From contig NZ_CP034413.3 of assembly GCF_005121165.3 (NCBI RefSeq), positions 186,001 to 250,000 on the forward strand: 64,000 nucleotides of DNA, given 5' to 3'. The DNA is from Dysosmobacter welbionis. GTDB taxonomy: Bacteria; Bacillota; Clostridia; Oscillospirales; Oscillospiraceae. Shown here piece after piece: positions 54,460-63,757 of this stretch. Under the pieces are notes generated by a model. It was not told the DNA's origin and made no database searches. It saw only the letters and a program-made list of their open reading frames with translations. The position numbers and the translations under genes are program-made. The first letter of the stretch is position 1; each line of letters opens with the position of its first letter.

Positions 54460-54972
54460 TTAAAACCGGTCATAGCTGACGATTTCTTCCATATTCTTTT
54501 TTGTCTTCCGGGGGCTGTTGTCCGCACCATATCCGAGCGCTACCATAGATACGACCCGCGCAGATGCCGGAACATGCAGCAAATCTTTGACCGCATCTTC
54601 TCTAAATGCACAGATGATACACGTATCTAACCCCTGTTCTGCCGCTTCCAGCAGAGCAAATCCTGTGGCCAGAGACATGTCCACTACATAGCCATATTGC
54701 CCGCAGGGCATTACAAAATCTGTGCGGTCCGTAGCGCAGAACACCAAAAGTACATCTGCTTCCTCCACCATGGGCTGTGTCTCAGCCTGCTGGCGGATCT
54801 GCTGCTTCAAGGCACTGTCCCGTACCACGATCACCCGGATATTCTGATCGTTATGTCGGGAAGGCGTCAGGCGGACAGCCTCCAGAACTGCATTGAGTTT
54901 TTCCTGTTCCACCTTGCGGGGCAGATAGCTCCGCACACTTCTTCTAGCCTTCATGGCCCCTATGACATCCAT
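54460..54972 (-). CDS. Nitroreductase family protein
   Basis: FMN-dependent oxidoreductase of the nitroreductase fold, 170 residues. The FMN phosphate site is KARRSVRSY near the N-terminus; TPSRHNDQNIRVIVV and the C-terminal VSMVALGYGADNSPRKTKK complete the family pattern. It is short, as are ferredoxin-independent clostridial members. It is co-oriented with the dehydrogenase gene 24 bp upstream, so a redox role in the same pathway is inferred. Substrate unknown. Confidence 0.85.
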   Translation of the reverse strand: MDVIGAMKARRSVRSYLPRKVEQEKLNAVLEAVRLTPSRHNDQNIRVIVVRDSALKQQIRQQAETQPMVEEADVLLVFCATDRTDFVMPCGQYGYVVDMSLATGFALLEAAEQGLDTCIICAFREDAVKDLLHVPASARVVSMVALGYGADNSPRKTKKNMEEIVSYDRF

Positions 54973-54996
54973 GCCTTTTCCTCCAAAAGCCGCTGG

Positions 54997-56072
54997 TCAG
55001 CGGACCATCTCCTGAATCTCCTCCAGCGTCTTGCCGGCCATCCCCAGCTTTTCTGCGGTGCGTCCCTCTTTCCAGAAGTCCCGACCGCAGACAGCACTGG
55101 CGATATTGACAAAGGCGTCCATCATCGGGGTGGGGATGCCCAATGCATGGCCCACGGAAGCCAGAGGTACCAAGCCGGACATGGTATCCTCCACGATGAA
55201 CCGGTGCTTGGTATTGGTCGGGTTGCGCAGAGCGCGATAGGATTCGATGCTCTGAATCAGATCATACAGGCTGTCCTTCGGCTCCAGCTTGTAGGTCTTG
55301 ACCAGCATATCCCCAGCGCCAGCGCATCCACGCCCAGCGCCCTGCATACAGCGACACGCTCCTTGTCGCAAGCGGAGATGATATCGGCAATATGTGGGGT
55401 GATTCCCTCCATGTAATAGTCGTAGCTCTGCCCCAGATCCATCTTGTTGATGTTCATGAGGCTGGGGATGGGGTGCAGCATGGCGCCGGCGCCCTCAAAG
55501 CCGGTCTCCAGCACATTGGCCGCAGGCTGCAGGCAGGGGAAGATGGGTCCCAGCACTTTCATCAGGCGGTCGATATCACTGGCGGGCAGTGTCGCCACCG
55601 GCACGTGGACCTTCAGGCCCGTGTGAAGGATATTGCCGACCTCATAACTGCGGCAGCCATACATCAGGTCCCCCGCCTCCGCAATGATAAGATCCTTGCC
55701 GCAGCCATCCTCGCCGCGCAGGATATTGGCGATCTCCAGAGCACCTCCGCAGTGGCCGGGATTCAGCATGACGATCTGCCCATCCTTCAGATAGGGCTTG
55801 CAGGCATAGGCGATGCTTCTATGGGCATCCGTAGTAGAGACGACCATGATCACGTCCACGTCATCCATGACTTCATCGATCCGGTCCGTAATAACCGCCG
55901 GTGCGGCCTCGCAGGCAATGACGCCGGTGACCTTGATTGTTTTGAGTTCCTGCAGACGATGGATTTTTTCCTTGTCGATGTCATACAGCTTGGCGATATA
56001 GCCCTTGCTGGTGAGAATGGCGGCCATGCTCTGTCCGCCTGCGCCCGCTCCGATAATCGCAAATTTCAACAT
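54997..56072 (-). CDS. NAD/NADP octopine/nopaline dehydrogenase family protein, frameshifted
   Basis: Oxidoreductase acting on secondary amino dicarboxylates (opines) in known members. The Rossmann motif is FAIIGAGAGGQSMAAIL at the N-terminus; the octopine-dehydrogenase domain begins near PSLMNINKMD and carries a conserved His in AMLHP. The frame breaks after DALALG, and DMLVKTYKLEPKDSLYD continues in another frame. One missing base in the CCCC run at plus-strand 55311-55314 explains it; restoration gives 358 residues, normal for the family. ATG 56072 has GGAGGGAA upstream. First gene of the cluster, divergent from lysR. Confidence 0.88.
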
Positions 56073-56309
56073 CTTGATTCCCTCCACATTTCATTTTCCT
56101 ATGGAATTTGAACAAACGTATTTTGCTTTGAAAAAATACCCAAGGGCGTTTCTCCTTAGGTGTTGTTTCCATTTCCAAAATTACCGCGGCTTCTATGCCT
56201 GATTGAAGGTGATCTCGTCAGCTCTTTTCCTGTCCGTACTGCTCCTCTCTGCAAACATTGTGTTTTTTGTCTGATCCTGTCCTGTTTTGCTTGTCTTAAT
56301 TTTATCACA

Positions 56310-56339
56310 TTGACAGGAAATCCGTTTATATGGTATTGT
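56310..56339 (+). promoter_or_regulatory. Candidate promoter of the LysR gene
   Basis: TTGACA and TATTGT are 18 bases apart, in the 479-base divergent control region between the dehydrogenase and LysR genes. Confidence 0.55.
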
Positions 56340-56350
56340 TAGTACTAAAT

Positions 56351-56365
56351 ATATGAATTTCATAT
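56351..56365. promoter_or_regulatory. LysR-type operator palindrome (T-N11-A)
   Basis: ATATGAA-T-TTCATAT is a perfect 7-1-7 palindrome and contains TATGAATTTCATA, an exact T-N11-A box. It lies just downstream of the lysR promoter in the shared control region, as expected for autoregulation and activation of the divergent operon. Confidence 0.72.
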
Positions 56366-56551
56366 CTTTACGGGCACACTTCAGGGAGACTGTCTCTCCC
56401 GGGCGCACGCCGGATCTCCTGTCCGACTTCCGCGTTTTTCCGGACTGTGACAGGACATTGGAGAGCAATCCCAAAGGCCCCTCAGCAAACTGGGCGGAAA
56501 ATGCCGAGGCTGTCTAGGGGGGCATTATTATGTACGGAGGGAGGATCCAAC

Positions 56552-57487
56552 ATGACGTTCCAACAGCTCAGCTTCGTGGTAGAGGTCGCCAACTGCGAAT
56601 CCATCAACAAAGCCGCCGAGCGGCTCTATACGTCCCAGAGCAATGTCAGCAACAGCATCAAGGCCTTGGAGGAAGAATTGGGAATCCAGATCTTCCTTCG
56701 AACCAAAAAGGGCGTTTCCGTCACGGAAGAGGGGCGGGAGTTCTTGAGCTATGCAAACGAGATCATAGACAAAAAAATTTTTGTAGAAGATCTGTATGCA
56801 AAGAGCCACTTCCGCAAGCAGTATTTCAGTGTCTCTTCCATGCGATCCTTCTTTCTCAGCACGCCCATCACAAGGCTTTGGCCGCAGATTTCAGACGGCC
56901 ACGGCGGCTCTATCTATATCAGGCTGAAAAAACAGTCTTTTTACGATGTTCTGGATGATGTGCAGCACTGCCGCTCCGACCTGGGGATCGTCTTCCTGAT
57001 GAAATCCCACAGTAATCGGATCACGCGGCTTTGCAGCGTAAAGGACTTGGATTACCATCTGTTGGGGGAGAGCCATATCAGCATCGTCACGAGAGCGGAC
57101 CACCCCATTCTGCAGGCTCAGGAGACCGTTCCGGTGGAAGACCGTATGACGGACTATCCCTATGTGATTGCAGAAAACCACGAGAATTTCGGCAGATTTT
57201 ACGATGATGATTCCGAGTCCATCTCTCAACTGTTTCAGTCTCCCCCAAAATGCATCATCTCTATTAACGACAGTGCTGCCAGCCAGGATATTGTGGCCCA
57301 ATCCGATGCTTTTTTCATCAGTTCTACCCGCTGGCAGCATCCGCAGCACTACCATTTTTCCTCGGTCCCGCTTAAGGGAGAAGATAGTATCCTGGCCCAT
57401 TATTATGTCACCAAGAAGGGGCAGACGCCTCACCCTTTGACCGCTCCCTATGTGGAAGAACTGAAAAAAATGTTCCATGGTCTTTAA
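56552..57487 (+). CDS. LysR family transcriptional regulator
   Basis: A 311-residue regulator. The N-terminal winged helix-turn-helix contains ESINKAAERLYTSQSNVSNSIKALEEELG, followed by a helical linker and an effector-binding domain with the conserved PYVIAENHE region. ATG 56552 has GGAGGGAGGA upstream. It is divergent from the octopine-type dehydrogenase cluster and is its probable regulator; the effector is unknown. Confidence 0.92.
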   Translation: MTFQQLSFVVEVANCESINKAAERLYTSQSNVSNSIKALEEELGIQIFLRTKKGVSVTEEGREFLSYANEIIDKKIFVEDLYAKSHFRKQYFSVSSMRSFFLSTPITRLWPQISDGHGGSIYIRLKKQSFYDVLDDVQHCRSDLGIVFLMKSHSNRITRLCSVKDLDYHLLGESHISIVTRADHPILQAQETVPVEDRMTDYPYVIAENHENFGRFYDDDSESISQLFQSPPKCIISINDSAASQDIVAQSDAFFISSTRWQHPQHYHFSSVPLKGEDSILAHYYVTKKGQTPHPLTAPYVEELKKMFHGL

Positions 57488-58221
57488 CGAGGATATTCCG
57501 ACATACTGAGCAAACAGCGACATGGAGCAGCCTCCTTCCATCCTCAAATCTCCCCTTCCGAAACACTTCTCTGCCCAGTCTCGTCTCGGCCTCGCATCCT
57601 GTGCCTTTTATTACATAAAACCTGCTTGCTCCAGGCGGAGATTCAGAAACTGCTGATCCAGAGTATAACTTGGACCATCCTTGCTCATCCATACCCGGGA
57701 TTTTTCTCAGATTTTCTTCTATAAAAGAATGATGAATGAGATTTTTTCTGGCGTGGAGGGTGTTCCGGACAGCTACTTTTCCCTGTGGATGACCGTTGGC
57801 CGCATCTAAGCGGGAACTCTGCTGGGCTATGGTATCTATGCGGCGATAGCCCCCAGAATAAGGATGTCCTTCCGAGTCTCGTAAATACGGACAGCATCGT
57901 CCCCCCCCTGCCCTGTTCCGTAAAGAGTGGTCTATCCTTCAGCCCGTCTGGAGTTCCTGGCAGGCGCAGGATATGGATTTTACGGGGGCAATACACAGCA
58001 AGTAATTGGCTGGACATAGGAATATTTACACAGGTATTGAATAAGATCGGACGCCGCACCAATGGACTTTTGGTGCGGCGTCCCAATATATTCTTCAAAA
58101 TGACAGCCCCGAGATAGATTTCTAATGTTTCTGAGCCAATTGTTTATGAATGTGTTTTGTCTGGGGACACCGGAAATTTTATATTTCCGCTTCTAACGCT
58201 TCTGCAACCGTTTCCAGCAGA
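57488..58221. other. Non-coding or decayed region after the LysR gene
   Basis: No intact gene. At about 57728-57890 the plus strand reads like a membrane-protein remnant (YFSLWMTVGRI, stop, AGTLLGYGIYAAIAPRI), consistent with a degraded transporter. A perfect 14-bp hairpin GGACGCCGCACCAA / TTGGTGCGGCGTCC lies at 58049-58083 without a T-run. Confidence 0.45.
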
Positions 58222-58760
58222 TCACGGGCGGAAGCCTCTGCGGGCAATTTTCTCCCGCAGGCCACAGCGGATGCAGTCGGATGCCTTTCTGTAAGTCTGG
58301 GGCAGAGCCGCATAATACGCCTCCTGGTTGGCAGTGTAGCCCGTGTTGTTCCCCAATCGCTCCGGATTTCTCATGCCGCTTAAAACAGTCAAAGCCCCGT
58401 CCAGCCCCGCAATGAGCCGGATGGACCAGGAGGAGGCCGGTCCGGCGGTCGCATCAGCTTGGTACAGCAGCACAGCGGCCTCCTCCGGTAAGTTCATCAG
58501 AGCACCTCCCTTCACCGGCTCCACGACCGCAATCTCTTTCCCGTATCTCCGGGCCACCTCATCGCACTTCCGGCACTGGAGATTGGGATCCCTCCCAGTC
58601 CGGACAGTTGCGCTGAAGCTGCACCAGCTCAACTATCTGGATGATCTTGGGGGATCTTCTCCAGGGCCTCCGCAGCTCTTCGGAAAGAACAACTGATATG
58701 CTGCGCCAACTCCTTGTCTCGCATTTCACGGGGAAACCGGAAGCTGCCAACTGGATCTGG
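58222..58760 (-). pseudogene. Aldo/keto reductase remnant with 4Fe-4S C-terminus
   Basis: The C-terminal part of a ferredoxin-containing aldo/keto reductase is spread over at least three frames: MRDKELAQHISCSF, then VQLQRNCPDWE, then CDEVARRYGKEIAVVEPVKGG and LTVLSGMRNPE, ending with a Cys motif (CIRCGLREK). The N-terminal barrel is missing. Multiple breaks and an adjacent transposase remnant indicate genuine decay rather than a single base error. Confidence 0.7.
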
Positions 58761-58904
58761 TCCGGGAGCCGGATCGAACCATGACTGTGTGGTAAAAGGG
58801 ATCGTCATGTAACCCTTGTCATGCTTGCCCTCAGAGCACTTTTTCTCTATGAATTGATGCGCAGCCTCGTTTACAGGGGCATTGGGGAGATATCCACCCA
58901 TCAG

Positions 58905-59860
58905 CAGGAAAAGTTCTGTAACGAAGCGGAATTGCGGATGTAAATATCTATTTGACCAGACTGGTAAGGCGATGCATCAATACCGGCAAAAGCCACCGAC
59001 GCCGTCTTGGAGTGGAAACGGCGGACATCGCCAATCTCCGCCATAAGTTGTGAGCCGAGCGATGGACCAACACCAAATATCCTCATCACCACGGGATATT
59101 CCGGGCGTGAAGATGCCCAAGATCGCATTTGCAGTTTTGCAGTTTCAGGGCGGCCAATGCTGCACAGGCCGTCCGGAGTTGAGAGACAGCCCGTTCTGCC
59201 AGAAGTCTGGCAGTATCAGTTTTCGGCATAACACCAAAGTGACTACGGGCAGAAGCATAAATATCCAATGCCCTATCTTCGCTGAAGTTGTAGCTATATT
59301 TCTTACACCACCTTTGGTATTTGGAAATAAATGCTTTTTCACATAAAACGCAAACGCACTCACAGTTCCAAAATGTCGCTGCGAAGTCCACCATTTCTCG
59401 CTGCCATCGGTACGCGGAGGGCTTGAAAACAGGCGGTTTGCGCCCGGAAAAGCTGTGTCTAACAGAGAGATCAGGTTGTTCTTCAACTTTTGAATACGGC
59501 TGGTATTGCCTGGCAGCAGTTTCTGCGCATCAATCAGGTATCTATACCTCGCCAAGATAAGCCAGTGGCCAAGACCGTCGTTTGCCGGTTTAATGGCATC
59601 CTTCTTGTCGGTCTTGGCACGGCGCAAATTGGCACCAGCGCTGCACTGACTGCCGAAGCATAGAATCCGGAGGCATTCAGCAGTCAGGCTTCCGGTAAAT
59701 GATAATTACCCGTAGACTCCATTACAACACGGGGCTTGCCTGGCAGCCCGCGAAGCAGTGATCGTTCGCTGTCTGTATGTTGCCCCATTGTGGCTGAATC
59801 TTGGGAACGAATGAAGCACGTCTGACGGGTGTGCTTCACCCGTTGTAGTAGCGTCCAAAT
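58905..59860 (-). pseudogene. IS110 family transposase remnant
   Basis: Fragments in several frames, in N- to C-terminal order: KPRVVMESTGNYHLPEA, RRAKTDKKDAIK, LKNNLISLLDTAFPG, FAATFWNCECVC and EKAFISKYQRWCKKY, TARLLAERAVSQLRTACAA, and FGVGPSLGSQLMAEIGDV with AFAGIDASPYQSGQ. The last is the IS110-type C-terminal (transposase 20) domain. Stops and frameshifts throughout show it is inactive. Ends of the element could not be defined. Confidence 0.8.
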
Positions 59861-59938
59861 AGGAGAAAACTGGTAGGAGCCATTTCGATGGAATCGCTCC
59901 TGTAGAAAAGGCTAAAAACTTCAAGATATAACCGTTTT

Positions 59939-60154
59939 CTAAGAGATAAAATCAGAAACAACATCCACGAGATGCGGGGGAGAAAGCTGGCGGGCAGAAC
60001 AGGATTCAGCTAGTTGATGGGCGGTTCCGTAATCGTTGGAAAAAGGGGCAGTAACTGCTACTGTAATCCAACTTCGGCCTATTTTTTCTTTAGCAAGAAT
60101 GCCGTAAGATCTGGAAGATAAAGAATGTATCTTAAATACCTCATACTTGTACAT
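59939..60154 (-). CDS. Small DUF6514-like protein
   Basis: A 71-residue protein. The segment SYGILAKEK, the ITVAVTAPFSND part and the C-terminal CSARQLSPPHLVDVVSDFIS resemble the DUF6514 pattern of small clostridial proteins. Its start overlaps the end of the XRE gene by 14 bp, so the two are one unit. Function unknown. Confidence 0.6.
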   Translation of the reverse strand: MYKYEVFKIHSLSSRSYGILAKEKIGRSWITVAVTAPFSNDYGTAHQLAESCSARQLSPPHLVDVVSDFIS

Positions 60155-60470
60155 GACCAGTCACCTCAGTATCCCCGGATTCTTTTGCTGCATGGGTATG
60201 AACAAGAGACTCCTGACGTTTAGATGCAGTTATTGGAGTGCCAGAGGCTTCCATCAGATCTTTCAGAAAGCTATTCATATCAATTTCGAGAAAGACTGCA
60301 AGTTTGATTGCGAGAAAAAAGCCAGGCATCTTCTTACCAGATTCAATTTTCTGAATCCATCCATGGGAGGTCCCAACCGCCTCTGCAAGTTGAGCCTGTG
60401 TCAGTTGAAATTGCGTACGTTTGAGAAGGACGTGCTTTGAAAAAATTCGTCGTAAAGTTATTTTTGTCAT
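60141..60470 (-). CDS. XRE family helix-turn-helix regulator
   Basis: A 109-residue DNA-binding protein. The helix-turn-helix (about residues 15-70) reads QLTQAQLAEAVGTSHGWIQKIESGKKMPG, the classic Cro/CI form. ATG 60470 has AAGGAGGGA upstream. The tail is short and polar. It forms an operon with the DUF6514-like gene, and an inverted repeat upstream may be its own operator. Confidence 0.85.
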   Translation of the reverse strand: MTKITLRRIFSKHVLLKRTQFQLTQAQLAEAVGTSHGWIQKIESGKKMPGFFLAIKLAVFLEIDMNSFLKDLMEASGTPITASKRQESLVHTHAAKESGDTEVTGHVQV

Positions 60471-60506
60471 GGGAAAATCCCTCCTTATATAGAGGATTTT
60501 AACCAT

Positions 60507-60538
60507 GAACTATAAAAATTTGGACGGACCTATAGTTC
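60507..60538. promoter_or_regulatory. Inverted repeat upstream of the XRE gene
   Basis: GAACTATA (60507-60514) and TATAGTTC (60531-60538) form a perfect 8-bp inverted repeat with 16 bases between, about 40 bases before the XRE start. It fits an autoregulatory operator. The rest of the 379-base gap to cas3 holds an imperfect hairpin (60594-60618, with TTTTA on the minus side) and the cas promoter. Confidence 0.5.
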
Positions 60539-60772
60539 TTGTTGGATAGAGCAACAGAAAAACATCGGATTTTGTCGCAAAACACATAAAAGCAAGCCCG
60601 CTTCTAGCGAGCTTGCTTGCAGAGATAGATCACGTGTTAAACTGCTCTGCGAAATAGCAGTTTCGTCACCCAATGTCATCCAATTTTCACGTATTCTTGC
60701 CTGAGCCTCCTTGCAAGATGTCTCTATCTACTCCCCCTGTTTCATGGATGCTGCCGGAATCAGATATCCCTC

Positions 60773-60801
60773 TTGCAATACAACCAAGAAAATCATATAA
60801 T
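60773..60801 (+). promoter_or_regulatory. Sigma-A promoter of the type I-C cas operon
   Basis: TTGCAA and a perfect TATAAT are separated by 17 bases, 49 bases upstream of the cas3 start codon. Confidence 0.75.
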
Positions 60802-60849
60802 AAATCTATAAATTGTGCATTTTATATAATTTCAGGATGTGGTTGCAGG

Positions 60850-63000
60850 ATGGATACTTACGCCTATCTGGCCCATCTCACAGAAGACGGCCGGACCCAG
60901 ACAATTCTGGAACATCTCAAAGGCACCGCGTCTCTGTGTTCCGCTTTCGCAGCTGCTTTTGACGCAGAGGCGCAGGGACAGCTGGCCGGTATGGCTCACG
61001 ACATCGGAAAATACTCCGCTGCCTTTCAGCGGCGGCTCCATGGCGGGCCGAAAGTGGATCACGCCTCTGCCGGGGCTTTCGAGTGTCTGAAAGCTCAACA
61101 GCTGGCGGCTGCTTTTGCGATCTCCGGACACCACGGCGGCCTCCCCGACGGCGGCGGCCGGGGAGACGCCGCTGGCGCCGGCACCTTTTGGGGGCGCATC
61201 AATCGGGCGAGTCAAGGGAGGCTGGAGGACTATCATGCCTGGCAGAGTGAATTCTCCCTGCCTCATGCAAATACCCCCGCATTTGCGGGAACAAGGCTGG
61301 AGGGGATGTTTTTCACGCGGATGCTCTTTTCCTGCCTGGTAGATGCAGACTACACAGATACGGGCGCGTTTATGGACAACAGCCCGTATCTGCCAGCATC
61401 GTCCTCCTCTATGGAGGAATTGTGGCGCCGCCTGGAAACCTATGTCTCCGGCTGGTTTCCCCCAAAAGGCGCTCTGAACATGCAGCGATGTGTGATTTTG
61501 GAACAGTGCATGTCGGCGGGGGCACAGTATGGACCAGGCCTCTTCACGCTGACAGTGCCCACCGGCGGAGGAAAAACCGTGGCATCCCTGTCCTTTGCGC
61601 TGGCGCAGGCCAAAGCCCGCAGGATGAAGCGAATCGTTTATGTGATCCCCTACACATCGATTATCGAGCAGACTGCCCAGGCCTTTCGGGAGATTTTGGG
61701 TGATGAAAATGTTCTGGAATTTCACTCCGGTGTGCAGTTCGACCAGCAGGAGGACGATGCATCCAGTCCGGAGGCCGTTCCGCTGACCCGGTCTGTGGAG
61801 ACGTGGGATGTTCCTGTAATCGTCACCACAGCAGTCCAATTCTTTGAATCCCTTTATGCCTGCCAGCCTTCCAAATGCCGGAAGCTCCACAACCTGGCCC
61901 AGAGCGTCCTGATCTTTGACGAGGCCCAGATGCTCCCCCTCCCCTATCTGCGACCCTGTGTCTGGGCGATTGCCCAGCTGGTCCGGCACTACGGCGCTTC
62001 CGCTGTTTTGTGTACCGCCACTCAGCCCGCTTTGGACCCCATTTTTCAGGAATTCGCTCCGGAGATCCCCATCCGGGAGATTTGCCCCATGGCCGAAGCG
62101 CACTGGGAGTCCTTCCGCCGGGTTTCCTTCCAGCAGGCAGGAACGCTGTCCTGGATGGACCTGGCCGCCCGCCTGCAGCAGCAGGAGCAGGTTCTGTGCG
62201 TCGTCAACACCCGCCGGGCCGCGCGGGAGGTCTTCCACCAACTGTCCGGTCCAGGCAATTTCCATCTCTCCACCCTGATGTACCCCGCGCACCGCAGGAG
62301 AATTCTGGATGAGATCCGCCGGCGCCTGCGGGATGGGCTGCCCTGCCGGGTGGTCTCCACCTCTCTCATCGAGGCCGGTGTCGATGTGGATTTCCCAGCC
62401 GTCTATCGGGAGCTGTCCGGTCTGGACTCCATCCTCCAGGCCGCTGGGCGGTGCAACCGGGAGGGCAAGCGCCCTCCGGAGGACAGCATCGTCACCATCT
62501 TTCAGGGAGAAGATCCACCTCCCCGTCTGTTTGAGACCTCCATCGGCGCCGGGAAGATCGTCCTGGATCACTGCCAGGACGTCAGTTCCCGAGCGGCCAT
62601 ACACACCTATTTCTCCACGTTGCTGGATTTGAAAGGCGCGGAAGCTCAGGATGCCCACCACATCCTGCCGCTGATGGAATCGGAGTTCTTCCCCTTCCGC
62701 ACTGTGGCGGAGCGATTCCACCTGATTGAAAGCCCCACCACAACCGTGTACCTTCCTCTGGAGGAGGGCGCCGGACTTGTGGAATTGCTGCGGAGCGGTC
62801 AATACAGCCGCACACTGTACCGCCGCCTGGGGCAATACGGCGTGTCGGTCTATCCGCAGCATTTAGCGGCATTGGAGCAGGCAGGGGCGCTGGAGCATCT
62901 GGAGGACGGCTCCGTGGTCCTGCGGGATATTGGGCTGTATACACAGACTACCGGGCTGACTCTGGAGCCCAGCGGTGGAAATGCCCTGTTCATCGGATAG
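60850..63000 (+). CDS. cas3: CRISPR-associated helicase-nuclease Cas3 (type I-C)
   Basis: Signature protein of type I CRISPR, degrading DNA marked by Cascade, 716 residues. The N-terminal HD nuclease has MAHDIGKYS and ISGHHGG. The helicase has Walker A VPTGGGKTV, the DEAD-type box IFDEAQMLP, the SAT-like TATQPAL and motif VI QAAGRCNREG. ATG 60850 is chosen as the first start after the promoter; the ribosome site is weak. Followed by Cas5c and Cas8c, which defines type I-C. Confidence 0.95.
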   Translation: MDTYAYLAHLTEDGRTQTILEHLKGTASLCSAFAAAFDAEAQGQLAGMAHDIGKYSAAFQRRLHGGPKVDHASAGAFECLKAQQLAAAFAISGHHGGLPDGGGRGDAAGAGTFWGRINRASQGRLEDYHAWQSEFSLPHANTPAFAGTRLEGMFFTRMLFSCLVDADYTDTGAFMDNSPYLPASSSSMEELWRRLETYVSGWFPPKGALNMQRCVILEQCMSAGAQYGPGLFTLTVPTGGGKTVASLSFALAQAKARRMKRIVYVIPYTSIIEQTAQAFREILGDENVLEFHSGVQFDQQEDDASSPEAVPLTRSVETWDVPVIVTTAVQFFESLYACQPSKCRKLHNLAQSVLIFDEAQMLPLPYLRPCVWAIAQLVRHYGASAVLCTATQPALDPIFQEFAPEIPIREICPMAEAHWESFRRVSFQQAGTLSWMDLAARLQQQEQVLCVVNTRRAAREVFHQLSGPGNFHLSTLMYPAHRRRILDEIRRRLRDGLPCRVVSTSLIEAGVDVDFPAVYRELSGLDSILQAAGRCNREGKRPPEDSIVTIFQGEDPPPRLFETSIGAGKIVLDHCQDVSSRAAIHTYFSTLLDLKGAEAQDAHHILPLMESEFFPFRTVAERFHLIESPTTTVYLPLEEGAGLVELLRSGQYSRTLYRRLGQYGVSVYPQHLAALEQAGALEHLEDGSVVLRDIGLYTQTTGLTLEPSGGNALFIG

Positions 63001-63095
63001 GCCGGAGAATCCATTGAAATACCTATACCAAAATCTGTCTATGGAGCGGTACGCTGCTCCACCCTTCCACAAACGAAAGAAAGGAGTGCATGCTG

Positions 63096-63757
63096 ATGCC
63101 CATCTCTTTGGAGGTCTGGGGGACTACGCCCTCTTCACCAGACCGGAGATGAAGGTGGAACGGGTCAGCTATGATGTCATGACCCCTTCGGCAGCCCGGG
63201 GGCTGATCGAGGCAATTTACTGGCATCCGGGGCTGCGGTGGGTGATCGACTGCATCCACGTGTGCGCGCCGATCCGGTTCACCAATCTGCGGCGCAATGA
63301 GGTGAAGTCCACTCTCTCCGCCCGGTCTGTCCGCACCGTCATGGAACGCGGGACCGGAGAGCTGTATCTCTGTACTGCCAACGACATCCAGCAGCGGGCG
63401 GCGCTGCTGCTGCGGGATGTGCACTATGTCATTGAGGCCCATTTTGATGTGACGGACAAAGCCGCTCCCGGGGATAACCCGGGCAAGTTCCAGGACATTG
63501 TCAAGCGCCGCATCCAGCGGGGGCAGTTCTATCATCAGCCCTGCTTCGGCTGCCGGGAATTTCCCGCCCAGTTCCGTTGGTGCGAGGAGCCGCCGCCCTG
63601 TCCGGAGGAGCTGAAAGGGCCAAGGGATCTGGGCTGGATGCTGTATGACATGGATTACACGAACCCGGAGGATATCCGCCCCCTGTTCTTCCGGGCGTCC
63701 CTGGAAGACGGCGTCCTGCGGGTCCCTGGGCGGAACAGCAGGGAGGTGCGGGGATGA
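63096..63757 (+). CDS. cas5c: CRISPR-associated Cas5c (Cas5d) endoribonuclease, frameshifted at N-terminus
   Basis: In type I-C Cas5c replaces Cas6 and cuts pre-crRNA. The body GDYALFTRPEMKVERVSYDV and the MTPSAARGLIEAIYW motif are typical. The expected N-terminus MPISLEVWG (ATG 63096 after AAAGGAG) is one frame away. One missing G in the run at 63118-63122 explains this; restoring it gives MPISLEVWGDYALF and 220 residues, normal length. The stop overlaps the cas8c start as ATGA. Confidence 0.9.

Noticed and set aside
59321-59560. Plus-strand small frames over the IS110 remnant
   Set aside because: They are opposite recognisable transposase fragments and have no own evidence.
60832-62862. 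Long minus-strand open frame opposite cas3
   Set aside because: Shadow frame; cas3 motifs on the plus strand are complete.
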